A stretch of DNA of 64,000 nt from Herbihabitans rhizosphaerae (GTDB lineage: Bacteria > Actinomycetota > Actinomycetes > Mycobacteriales > Pseudonocardiaceae). The notes beneath the pieces are model-generated. The model was not told the DNA's origin, did no database searches, and saw only the letters and a program-made list of their open reading frames with translations. Both the position numbers and the translations under genes were made by a program. Positions 41,488 through 48,863 of this stretch are shown here, piece by piece; position 1 is the stretch's first letter, and each line of letters begins with the position of its first letter. The stretch is from NCBI RefSeq assembly GCF_004216555.1, contig NZ_SGWQ01000012.1, forward strand, positions 62,001-126,000, given 5' to 3'.

Positions 41488-43023
41488 ATGAGCGTCAACC
41501 GCCGAGACCTGCTGCGCGCCGCCGCCGCAACCGGAGCACTAGGCGCAGCATGGCCACTCAGCGCCCAACTCACCACCGCCCAGGCCCACGCCGCCGCCCG
41601 AAACCTCGGCGCCACCTGGGACCCCGCCCCCTTCACCCTCGGCGTGGCCTCCGGCGACCCCGGCCCCGACGGCATCCTCCTCTGGACCCGCCTAGCCCCC
41701 GAACCCCTGGCCAACGATCAGCCGTTGCCCACCACCGTGGACGTCGACTGGGTACTGGCCACCGACCCAGAGCTGAGCAACAAGATTGCCCAAGGCCAAA
41801 CAGAAGCAGACGCCTCGACCGGCCACAGCGTGCACGTCCCCGTCGCCGGCCTCGAGCCGAACACCCGCTATTACTACCGCTTTTCCGCTCAAGGCAAAGA
41901 AAGCCGCCTAGGCCGCACCAAAACCGCCCCCACCGGCGCCATCCCGAGCGTCCGCTTCGCCTCGGCCAACTGCCAGGCGTGGCACGACGGCTTCTACGCC
42001 GCCCACCGCGGCATCGCCGCCGAAGACCTCGACTTCGTGGTCCACCTGGGCGACTACATGTACGAGCACGGCCAGGTCGGCGGCACCCCGATCCGCGACC
42101 ACGAAGGCCCGGAGGTGCACACCCTCACCGACTACCGCCGCCGGCACGCGCTCTACAAGGGCGACCCCTCACTCCGAGCCGCCCACGCCGCGCACCCCTG
42201 GTTCCTCACCTGGGACGACCACGAGGTGGTCAACGACTACAGCGGCACCAGCAAACCGCTGCGCAAGCGACGCGCGGCCGCGTACCAGGCGTGGTGGGAG
42301 CACATGCCGGTGCGCGGCGACACCCCGGCCACGCCACAGATTCACCAGCGCCGCATGTGGGGCGACCTGCTCGAGCTGACCGTGCTCGACCTGCGCCAAT
42401 ACCGGTCAGCACAGAACCTGCCCGACGGCACAATCCTTGGCGCACAACAGAAATCGTGGCTGAAGTCCACTGTGGACACCGCACCCGACGCCTGGCGCTG
42501 CTGGGTGAACTCGATCATGCTCAGCCAGCTGGCCAAGCAGGGCGGCGGCTACTACTTCACCGACCAGTGGGACGGGTTTCTCGCCGAGCGCAAGGAAGTT
42601 CTCACCCACGTGCATGACGCCGGCCTGCGCGACCTGGTGGTGATCACCGGCGACTGGCACTCGGCGTTCGTGGACGATATCCGGCCGGACTTCGACAACG
42701 CCCACTCGCCGGTCATCGGCACCGAGTTCACCGCGCACTCGGTGGCCTCCGGCGCCTACTCGCCGGACTGGAACCAGACCAACGGGCCGATCATGGGTAA
42801 GGCGAACCCGCACCTGAAGTACTTCGAGGGCAACAGGTACGGCTACGACGTCTACGAGGTCACGCCGCAGCGGTGGAGCACGCACATGCGGGTGATCGGC
42901 GACCGGCGCGATCCGAACTCGCCGGTGAGCACGCTGACCACGTTCCATGTCGACCGGGGTGTCGCCGGATCGTACGAGGACCCGGCCACGATCGGATCGC
43001 CCGCGCAGTACCGGCGGGCCTGA
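41488..43023 (+). CDS. phoD: PhoD-family alkaline phosphatase/phosphodiesterase
   Basis: 511 residues. A Tat signal (NRRDLLRAAAATGALGAA) exports the folded, Ca/Fe-dependent enzyme. The PhoD_N domain (about 45-140: FTLGVASGDPGPDGILLWTR) precedes the metallophosphatase core: FASANCQ, HLGDYMYEHG, the 'HTLTDYRRRHALYK' segment, FLTWDDHEVVNDY, and ITGDWHSAFVDDI. All metal-ligand motifs are present. It releases phosphate from extracellular phosphodiesters. GAGGCGAGGAG lies upstream of the ATG. The first 500 bp of the gene are very C-rich on the coding strand, then composition returns to normal. Confidence 0.93.
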   Translation: MSVNRRDLLRAAAATGALGAAWPLSAQLTTAQAHAAARNLGATWDPAPFTLGVASGDPGPDGILLWTRLAPEPLANDQPLPTTVDVDWVLATDPELSNKIAQGQTEADASTGHSVHVPVAGLEPNTRYYYRFSAQGKESRLGRTKTAPTGAIPSVRFASANCQAWHDGFYAAHRGIAAEDLDFVVHLGDYMYEHGQVGGTPIRDHEGPEVHTLTDYRRRHALYKGDPSLRAAHAAHPWFLTWDDHEVVNDYSGTSKPLRKRRAAAYQAWWEHMPVRGDTPATPQIHQRRMWGDLLELTVLDLRQYRSAQNLPDGTILGAQQKSWLKSTVDTAPDAWRCWVNSIMLSQLAKQGGGYYFTDQWDGFLAERKEVLTHVHDAGLRDLVVITGDWHSAFVDDIRPDFDNAHSPVIGTEFTAHSVASGAYSPDWNQTNGPIMGKANPHLKYFEGNRYGYDVYEVTPQRWSTHMRVIGDRRDPNSPVSTLTTFHVDRGVAGSYEDPATIGSPAQYRRA

Positions 43024-43054
43024 AAATCGTTCGCCGGCAAGGGGAACCCGCCAC

Positions 43055-43060
43055 TAGCGT
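43055..43060 (+). promoter_or_regulatory. -10 box of the methyltransferase gene
   Basis: TAGCGT, 7 nt before GTG 43068. Confidence 0.55.
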
Positions 43061-43067
43061 CCCACTC

Positions 43068-43955
43068 GTGATCTACGAGCACCCACTCGCCTACCTACTC
43101 GGCGTCGAGGGGATCGCCCTGCTGCGCGCGTTCACCGGAGAGCACGACCGCGAGTTCGTCGAGGCGCGGCTGGCCGAGATCCGCGCGCTGCTGGCCGACG
43201 AGTCGCTCGCCGATTCCGCCGTCGAGGTGGATCGGGTCGACCCGGTCGAGGGCTACGGAATCTGGTCGTCCACCTACGACGACGGCCCGAACGCCGCGTT
43301 CGACATCGAGTCGCCCCTGGTGAAGGAGATCGTCGACGCGCTGCCCACCGGGGTTGCCGTGGACGCGGCGTGCGGCACCGGCCGGCACACCGCGCTGCTC
43401 GCCGAGCGCGGGCACACGGTGATCGGCGTGGACGGCTCCCCGGACATGCTGGACAAGGCGCGGGCGCGCGTGCCCGGCGGCGAATTCTTGCACGGCGACC
43501 TGCACAACCTTCCAGTGGCCGATGAGTCCGCCGACCTCGTGCTGTGCGCGCTCGCGCTGTCGCACCTGCCGTCGCTGACCGAGGCGTTCGCCGAGTTCGC
43601 CCGCGTGCTGCGGCCCGGCGGGCACCTGGTGATCTCCGACCTGCATCCCGAGTCGGTGCTGCGCGGGTCGATCCCGTCGGTGCGCCGGCAGGACGGCAGG
43701 CCGGGCCGGCTTCCGGTGCACCGTCACCTGGTCGGCGCGCACCTGCGCGAGGCGTTGCGGCACGGCATGTCCGTGCGGCGCTTCGAGGAGATCGGCGTGC
43801 CGTCCACCACTCCAGCCGAACCCGCACCCGAGCCGGCGAAGGACACCGGGCCGTGGGAGGTGTGGCCGTGGTCGTTGGCCGCGATGGTGCCCGAGGCCGC
43901 GGCGGCGGCCAACGCCGGCGTGCCGGCGATGATCGTCTGGCACTTCCAGCGCTAG
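43068..43955 (+). CDS. Class I SAM-dependent methyltransferase
   Basis: 295 residues. A helical N-terminal extension (about 1-75; IYEHPLAYLLGVEG, YGIWSSTYDD) precedes the Rossmann core: motif I VDAACGTGRHTALLAERG, the acidic loop VIGVDGSPDMLDKA, and ADLVLCALALSHLPSL. The product type (small molecule, C-, N- or O-methylation) is not readable. A GTG start fits the -10 spacing. It converges with the FmdB gene with a 4-bp overlap. Confidence 0.85.
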   Translation: MIYEHPLAYLLGVEGIALLRAFTGEHDREFVEARLAEIRALLADESLADSAVEVDRVDPVEGYGIWSSTYDDGPNAAFDIESPLVKEIVDALPTGVAVDAACGTGRHTALLAERGHTVIGVDGSPDMLDKARARVPGGEFLHGDLHNLPVADESADLVLCALALSHLPSLTEAFAEFARVLRPGGHLVISDLHPESVLRGSIPSVRRQDGRPGRLPVHRHLVGAHLREALRHGMSVRRFEEIGVPSTTPAEPAPEPAKDTGPWEVWPWSLAAMVPEAAAAANAGVPAMIVWHFQR

Positions 43956-44158
43956 CCGCAGCAGCCGCCTCCGCAGCATCCGCCGCCAGCCGGGGCGGCC
44001 GGCGCGCCGCCGCGGCCGCCGAGCGACACCATCGAGAGCAACTTGACCGTGTCGGTGTGGCCGTCCGGGCACGCGGCCGGCTCGGACGCGGCGCTCATCG
44101 GGCGCTTGACGTCGAACGTCGTGCCACAGTGGCGGCACCGGAACTCGTAGGTTGGCAC
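43952..44158 (-). CDS. FmdB-family zinc-ribbon protein
   Basis: 68 residues. Starts (M)PTYEFRCRHCGTTF, the family signature; CxxC at residues 8-11 and a second pair in ACPDGH complete a small zinc ribbon. The tail is a Gly/Ala run ending GGGCCGGGCCG, an unusual Cys-Gly repeat that might bind metal. CACAAT 7 nt upstream of GTG 44158 supports this start; ATG 44167 is an alternative. Role unknown despite wide conservation. Confidence 0.85.
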   Translation of the reverse strand: MPTYEFRCRHCGTTFDVKRPMSAASEPAACPDGHTDTVKLLSMVSLGGRGGAPAAPAGGGCCGGGCCG

Positions 44159-44164
44159 GCCTGC

Positions 44165-44170
44165 CATTGT
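44165..44170 (-). promoter_or_regulatory. -10 box of the FmdB gene
   Basis: CACAAT on the minus strand, about 7 nt before GTG 44158, back to back with the promoter of the gene at 44208. Confidence 0.45.
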
Positions 44171-44194
44171 GTCAAAGCGTCTCAGCCCTGCCGA

Positions 44195-44200
44195 TAGCCT
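44195..44200 (+). promoter_or_regulatory. -10 box of the 44208 gene
   Basis: TAGCCT, 7 nt before GTG 44208. Confidence 0.55.
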
Positions 44201-44207
44201 GACGGCC

Positions 44208-44516
44208 GTGCCGCGCAAGAACCGACCACGGGGGCGCCGGTCCAGCGTGGACCCGCCACGTCCGCTCAGCGGTGGAATCTCCACGCAGCGCACCGAATCC
44301 GGGCCGGACGGCGACTGGATCGTGCGCTCGGTCTCCGGTTCGCAGACCACCAAGGCGTACCGGTGCCCCGGCTGCGACCACGAGATCAACCCCGGCACAC
44401 CGCACGTGGTGACCTGGCCGGCCGAGGACTACGGCACGGTGGAGGACCGCCGGCACTGGCATCGCGGCTGCTGGGACGCCCGAGGCCGGCGCGGCCCGAC
44501 GTCACGCCGTCGGTAA
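44208..44516 (+). CDS. Small conserved actinobacterial zinc-like protein
   Basis: 102 residues. A basic, Arg/Pro-rich N-terminus (PRKNRPRGRRSS) leads to YRCPGCDHEINPGTPHVV and 'DRRHWHRGCW', giving CxxC...H...HxxC as likely zinc ligands. Homologues in streptomycetes are often labelled ATP/GTP-binding protein without visible nucleotide motifs, so I would not use that name. It is divergent from fmdB and its end overlaps the convergent GNAT gene by 15 bp. Confidence 0.75.
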   Translation: MPRKNRPRGRRSSVDPPRPLSGGISTQRTESGPDGDWIVRSVSGSQTTKAYRCPGCDHEINPGTPHVVTWPAEDYGTVEDRRHWHRGCWDARGRRGPTSRRR

Positions 44517-45023
44517 TCGCATGAACCGGCAGGGCTGGCCGTCCCGGTACGGGCCCTGCTTGTACTCGACGAACCCCGCCCGCTCGGCCACGCGTACCGC
44601 CGGCGTGTTGTCGACGTCCGTGACGACCCTGACCTCGAGATCGGGCATCTCGCGCACCGCCCACTCGACCGCGGCGGCCGCCATCTCGGGTGCGTAGCCG
44701 TTGCCCCATGCGCTCGGCCGGATGCGGTAGGCCAGGTTCAGGTAGTGCTCACCGTCGAACTCGTTGTGCCGCAGGCCGCCGAAGCCGATGGTCTTGCCGG
44801 AGTCGGTGAGCGTGATCGCCCAGTAGCCGAAACCGTGCTCGGTCCAGTGGGTGAGCCACGACTCGAACTGGCGCTCCGCCTCGGCCGGGTTTTCCGGCCC
44901 GGTCGGGATATAGCGCGACGTCGCCGGGTCGGTGTGGATCTCGATCATCGCGTCTTGATCGGCCGGCGCCGGCCTGCGCAGAGTCAGGCGCTCGGTGTGG
45001 ATCTCGTCCTTCATCCTCCCCAT
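44502..45023 (-). CDS. GNAT acetyltransferase, RimJ/RimL type
   Basis: 173 residues. Opens with ERLTLRRPAPADQDAM, has YWAITLTDSGKTIGFGGLR, and the acetyl-CoA loop 'PSAWGNGYAPEMAAAAVEW' followed by VRVVTDVDNTPAVRVAERAGF, the standard GNAT_3 pattern. Acceptor (protein N-terminus or small amine) unknown. ATG 45023 lies 6 nt after TAGCGT; a second ATG at 45014 follows GGGAGG too closely. Confidence 0.87.
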   Translation of the reverse strand: MGRMKDEIHTERLTLRRPAPADQDAMIEIHTDPATSRYIPTGPENPAEAERQFESWLTHWTEHGFGYWAITLTDSGKTIGFGGLRHNEFDGEHYLNLAYRIRPSAWGNGYAPEMAAAAVEWAVREMPDLEVRVVTDVDNTPAVRVAERAGFVEYKQGPYRDGQPCRFMRLPTA

Positions 45024-45029
45024 GGCGCG

Positions 45030-45035
45030 ACGCTA
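45030..45035 (-). promoter_or_regulatory. -10 box of the GNAT gene
   Basis: TAGCGT on the minus strand, 6 nt before ATG 45023. Confidence 0.5.
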
Positions 45036-45059
45036 TCCCATCGCACTGACAATGGAGTC

Positions 45060-45818
45060 ATGGTTAATACGTTGGTCCTGCTGCACGCGTTCCCGCTCGA
45101 CTCGCGGATGTGGGAGCCGGTGCGTTCAGCGCTCGCCGAGCATGCGCAGGTGATCACCCCGGATCAGCGGGGGATGGGGCGCAGTCCGCTCGGCACGGAC
45201 GCGCCGTCGCCGTCGCTGGACATCGTCGCGGCGGATGTGTTGTCCATGTTGGACGGTCTTGGGGTGGAGCGAGCCGTGTTCGGAGGCTGCTCGATGGGTG
45301 GCTACGTGGCGATGGAGATCCTGCGGGCGGCGCCGGAGCGGGTGGCCGGGTTGGTGCTGGCGGATACCCGGGCTGGGACGGATCCTGTCGCGGCTCGGGA
45401 GAATCGGCTCGCCGTCGCGGATCGGTTGGATGCTGAGGGGTTGGGGGAGTGGCTCGTTGAGACTTTCCTTCCTTTGGTGTTGGGGAGGACGAGTCGGGAG
45501 GGGCGGCCGGAGGTGGTGGAGGCGGCGCGGCGGATGTTGTTGGAGCAGCCGGCGGCGGGGGCGGCGTGGGCGCAGCGGGCTATGGCGGGGCGGCGGGACT
45601 CGACGGCGTTGTTGGGCGCGGCGGGGGTGCCGGTGTTGGTGGTTGGCGGGGAGGAGGACGTCGTCAGTACTCCTGACATGAATCGGGAGCTGGTCGCTGG
45701 TATTGCTGGGGCGGAGCTGCGGCTGATTCCGGAGTGTGGGCATTTGCCTTCTTTGGAGGCGCCGGGGGTGTTCGCTTCTTTGGTGATCGAGTGGTTTTCT
45801 CGGGTTCAACGCTCCTGA
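45060..45818 (+). CDS. Alpha/beta hydrolase
   Basis: 252 residues of the RsbQ/3-oxoadipate enol-lactonase-like group. Nucleophile elbow GGCSMGG, acid in VGGEEDVVS and His in ECGHLPSLE make a full catalytic triad; LLHAFPLDSRMW carries the oxyanion hole. Substrate unknown. The last 400 bp of the gene are strongly G-rich on the coding strand (runs of GGG, GCG and GAG codons) up to the inverted repeat that begins 24 nt after the stop. Confidence 0.87.
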   Translation: MVNTLVLLHAFPLDSRMWEPVRSALAEHAQVITPDQRGMGRSPLGTDAPSPSLDIVAADVLSMLDGLGVERAVFGGCSMGGYVAMEILRAAPERVAGLVLADTRAGTDPVAARENRLAVADRLDAEGLGEWLVETFLPLVLGRTSREGRPEVVEAARRMLLEQPAAGAAWAQRAMAGRRDSTALLGAAGVPVLVVGGEEDVVSTPDMNRELVAGIAGAELRLIPECGHLPSLEAPGVFASLVIEWFSRVQRS

Positions 45819-45846
45819 CTTTATGGATCGGCGTTGTGGTTTTGGG

Positions 45847-45937
45847 GTGTGGCGGCGCGGTATTGTGCGGGAGGGCCCTAACCGCAGGCGCTACGGGCAG
45901 GCTCCGCCTGCCTTTTGCCCGTACCGCGCCGCCACAC
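45847..45937. repeat. Long hairpin upstream of copy B
   Basis: Perfect 16-bp outer arms GTGTGGCGGCGCGGTA / TACCGCGCCGCCACAC, with an inner 7-bp stem GGCAGGC-TCC-GCCTGCC at 45896-45912. It ends 45 nt before the promoter of copy B and could end read-through from the hydrolase gene. Confidence 0.75.
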
Positions 45938-45981
45938 TCTTTCTGCTTTTGATTCACCCCATAGTGGTGGGCCTTTTTCGG

Positions 45982-45987
45982 TAGAAT
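45982..45987 (+). promoter_or_regulatory. -10 box of DUF222-HNH copy B
   Basis: TAGAAT, 6 nt before ATG 45994. Confidence 0.6.
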
Positions 45988-45993
45988 CGAGGT

Positions 45994-47178
45994 ATGAGGG
46001 GACAACAACTAATCGACGAGCTCCGGGCTCGCGAAACCCACATTCGACAACTCGAATATGAACGACTTCAACTCGTCCACGAAATCCATGAGCAAGGCCT
46101 CGCGCAAGAAATGGGCGCCTACTCCACATCATCGTTCCTGCGGGACACCGTGCGGATCTCACCCGCCGACGCACGCAGGCGAGTAGCTGACGCCAACGCC
46201 CTGTTCGGGTCGACCACACTGACCGGGCAGCCCATCGAAGCACAGCTACCCGTCGCGGCGACAGCTCTCGCCGCTGGGGTGATCAGCCGTGACCACGTGC
46301 AGGTCGTGCGCACCACACTCGACAAACTTCCCGACGAACATCACGCCGACGTCGAACAACTCCTCGTGGACGAAGCCGAACGCTTCGACCCGGTCAAGCT
46401 CAGCAAGCTCGCCCTCCGCACCCGCGCCCACCTGCAACCTGAACACGTTGTCCTGGAAGAACAAGCCGCCCGCAAGCGGATGGAATTCTCCATGATCGAA
46501 GACGTCGACGGCACGATCATGCTGCGCGGGCGGCTCTCACCCGAATGCGCCGAAGTCCTCAAAGCCGCACTCTCACCACTCGCGAAACCCGCCGGGAAAG
46601 ACGACGACCGCTCCGCCGCCCGCAGGTGGGCCGAAGCGCTCATCGAGTTGGCGCACCGCATCCTCAACTCCGACACGCTTCCGCAGGACGGCGGGCGACG
46701 GCCGCACCTCGCCATCACGATTTCCTACGAACAACTCCGCGACCAGATCGGGCTCGGCCATGGTGACTTCGGTGCGATGATCACACCGCAAACCATTCGG
46801 CAGTTCGCGTGTGATGCCGGGATCACGCCCATCGTGTTGAACAGTGAAGGTCAACCACTCGATGTCGGGCGCGAACAACGAACCGTCACAGCCACCATTC
46901 GCGCCGCGTTGATCGCCCGCGATAAGGGTTGCTCATTTCCTGGGTGTGATCGGCCACCGGAGTGGACCGACGCACACCACATCATCCACTGGATCGAAGG
47001 CGGAATAACCTCAGCAGAACTCATGACCTTGCTCTGCCGACACCACCACACCACCATTCACCAACAAGACTGGGAAATCATCATGCAAGGCGGGATCCCG
47101 CACTACATCCCGCCCGCGTGGGTTGATCCGCAGCGGAAAGCTGTTCGCAACTCGATGCACGTTGCGGGAATCGCTTAG
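45994..47178 (+). CDS. DUF222-HNH endonuclease protein, copy B
   Basis: 394 residues, same domain order and metal ligands as copy A. About 25 residues differ; the HNH motif is unchanged except for nearby conservative swaps (Asp/Glu in the HWI-x-GG loop, and a more variable triplet before GIPHYIP). Its last codon overlaps the convergent cyclase gene. Family members are repeated in many actinobacterial genomes; the 13E12 repeats of M. tuberculosis serve as phage attachment sites. Substrate DNA and role unknown. Confidence 0.9.
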   Translation: MRGQQLIDELRARETHIRQLEYERLQLVHEIHEQGLAQEMGAYSTSSFLRDTVRISPADARRRVADANALFGSTTLTGQPIEAQLPVAATALAAGVISRDHVQVVRTTLDKLPDEHHADVEQLLVDEAERFDPVKLSKLALRTRAHLQPEHVVLEEQAARKRMEFSMIEDVDGTIMLRGRLSPECAEVLKAALSPLAKPAGKDDDRSAARRWAEALIELAHRILNSDTLPQDGGRRPHLAITISYEQLRDQIGLGHGDFGAMITPQTIRQFACDAGITPIVLNSEGQPLDVGREQRTVTATIRAALIARDKGCSFPGCDRPPEWTDAHHIIHWIEGGITSAELMTLLCRHHHTTIHQQDWEIIMQGGIPHYIPPAWVDPQRKAVRNSMHVAGIA

Positions 47179-48323
47179 CGACGGCGGCGACGCCGCTTGC
47201 GCTCAGCGGGCTCCGGCTCCAGTGGGATGTGCGGTGTGGGCACCTGGTCCGCCTCGGCATCCGACGTGATCCCGAGAAGCTCCGCCGCTCGTTGCTGCGC
47301 CGCCTCCACCAGGTTCGCGGGCTCCTCGCCCGGCCGGCGCAGTACGTACGGCCGCAGTCGGCTGTAGCCGCGCACGGACGCGGGGCGCCTCGACCGCACG
47401 GTGTACTGGTCGGCGCCTTCGAGTACCTCGGCGAGGTCGCGGTCGATCAGAACGGTTCCTGGGCGCGCGATCGAGGTGAGTCGGCTGGCGATGTTCACCA
47501 CCGACCCGTACACGTCGCCGTAGCGGCTGAGCACTCGCCCGTACGCCAGGCCGGACCGCAGCGACGGCAGCAGCTCGTCCTCCTCGGCCCGCTCGACCAG
47601 GGACAAGGCGATCTCGGCGCCGTCGGTCGGATTATCAGCCACGAAGAGGACCTCGTCGCCGAGCATCTTCACGATCACGCCGTGGTTCTCCGCCACCGTT
47701 TGGGCGCTGATCGCGTCGAACCGGTCCACGACGGTGGTCAGCTCCGCCTCGTCGGACCGCCGGGTGAACGACGTGAAGCCGACCATGTCCGCGAACCCGA
47801 CCACGAGTGCGCGGGTGTCCGGGTCGTTGTCCTCGGCGGCGATCACCCGGCCGGCGTGCGCGAGGAGGTGGCGCCGCCAGGCGAAGTTCTGCAGGTGCTG
47901 CAGATCCGGCAGGATTCGCTCCACGAAGCGGGCCAGGCGGCGCTCGTCGGACGCCAGTTCCGGGTTCGCCTGCAGCACGTCCCACAGCATGTGCACCTGC
48001 CACTCGGCGAGGCGGGACGCGTGCTGGCCGAGCATTCGCGCGGTCGCTGTGGCGGTGGGTGGATCCATGATGCCGGCCTGCACCAGTTCGTTGGTCACCC
48101 GCAGGGACTCGATGTCCGCGTCGGTGAACACCACGTCCTTGTCGCCGGCCTTGGCGAACCCGAGTGCCTGCCACAGCTCGGTAGCCCGCTCCATCGGCAC
48201 GCCGGCCTTCTCGGCGACCTCGTGGCGGGCGTACTTCCGGGCACCGCCGAGTATCAGCTCCTCCACGCTTGCCGGCAGCTCGCCGACAGGTTCCGCCGGA
48301 TGGTGCGGAGGTTCGGCGTCCAT
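47175..48323 (-). CDS. Class III adenylate cyclase with regulatory N-domain
   Basis: 382 residues. N-terminal about 160 residues form a helical regulatory domain with a helix-turn-helix-like opening (ARHEVAEKAGVPMERATELW), resembling the autoinhibitory domain of mycobacterial Rv1264/Rv2212. The C-terminal catalytic domain has metal Asp179 (GFADMVGF) and Asp223 (MLGDEVLF), adenine-selecting Lys219 and Asp270, and Asn277/Arg281 for the transition state, all intact, so it should make cAMP. The tail is very basic (ERKRRRRRR). The start is 2 nt from the stop of the universal stress protein gene, so the two form an operon. Confidence 0.87.
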   Translation of the reverse strand: MDAEPPHHPAEPVGELPASVEELILGGARKYARHEVAEKAGVPMERATELWQALGFAKAGDKDVVFTDADIESLRVTNELVQAGIMDPPTATATARMLGQHASRLAEWQVHMLWDVLQANPELASDERRLARFVERILPDLQHLQNFAWRRHLLAHAGRVIAAEDNDPDTRALVVGFADMVGFTSFTRRSDEAELTTVVDRFDAISAQTVAENHGVIVKMLGDEVLFVADNPTDGAEIALSLVERAEEDELLPSLRSGLAYGRVLSRYGDVYGSVVNIASRLTSIARPGTVLIDRDLAEVLEGADQYTVRSRRPASVRGYSRLRPYVLRRPGEEPANLVEAAQQRAAELLGITSDAEADQVPTPHIPLEPEPAERKRRRRRR

Positions 48324-48325
48324 GA

Positions 48326-48778
48326 TCAGGTCGTGTGCACGATCAGCACGTCGACGCGCGACTTGCGAGCGGCCTCCGACGGCACCGAGCCCAGGATCCT
48401 GCCGGCGAGGGTGTTCAGGCCGCGGTTTCCGACGACCAGAAGGTCTGCGGAGCGGGTCTTGACGATCTTGGTCAGCGTCTCGACCGGCTCGCCGACCACG
48501 GCCTCGGCCTCGATCTTGGTCGCGCCGGCCTTTCGCGCCCGCTCGGTCGCGGTGCGCACCGTCTCCTCCGCCGGGGAGGACCCGACGACCTGGTACGCGA
48601 CGTCGTCCCCGAGCGTGTCGTAGGCCTCCTCCACCCGATCCTGCTTGGCCGGGTAGTAGGCGCAAGCGATCACCAGGGTGGCTCCGGCATCACCGGCGAT
48701 CGCCGCCGCGCGGTCCACCGCGCGGTACGACGAGTCCGATCCGTCCGTGCCGACGACCACGGTCTGGTAGGCGGTCAT
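48326..48778 (-). CDS. Universal stress protein, UspA family
   Basis: 150 residues, one Usp domain: starts TVVVGTDGSDSS and has the ATP-loop G-x2-G-x9-G-S/T pattern in VVGNRGLNTLAGRILGSV. In mycobacteria an abundant Usp of this class (Rv1636/MSMEG_3811) binds cAMP. Being 2 nt upstream of an adenylate cyclase makes a cAMP-buffering or sensing role attractive, though ATP binding is equally possible. ATG 48778 follows GGGAGGACAG. Confidence 0.88.
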   Translation of the reverse strand: MTAYQTVVVGTDGSDSSYRAVDRAAAIAGDAGATLVIACAYYPAKQDRVEEAYDTLGDDVAYQVVGSSPAEETVRTATERARKAGATKIEAEAVVGEPVETLTKIVKTRSADLLVVGNRGLNTLAGRILGSVPSEAARKSRVDVLIVHTT

Positions 48779-48863
48779 GTCTGTCCTCCCGCGCGGCGAG
48801 TGATCCGTCCGTGGCAACCTATCGGTCTACGCCGCCCGCCGCAGCAATGCCGGCCGAACGTGC

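Larger units (their letters stand above)
45842..47178. repeat. Right arm of 1,337-bp inverted repeat
   Basis: Mirror copy of 40060-41396: 152-bp leader with nested hairpin plus the DUF222-HNH gene. The arms enclose 41397-45841 (4,445 bp). Confidence 0.85.

Noticed and set aside
44208-44516. ATP/GTP-binding protein
   Set aside because: The usual database label has no support: no P-loop or other nucleotide motif is visible; Cys/His pattern suggests zinc instead.
40060-47178. Insertion sequence or classical composite transposon
   Set aside because: No transposase, no terminal target duplication seen at the arm ends; the arms are DUF222-HNH genes, so I report an inverted repeat, not an IS.
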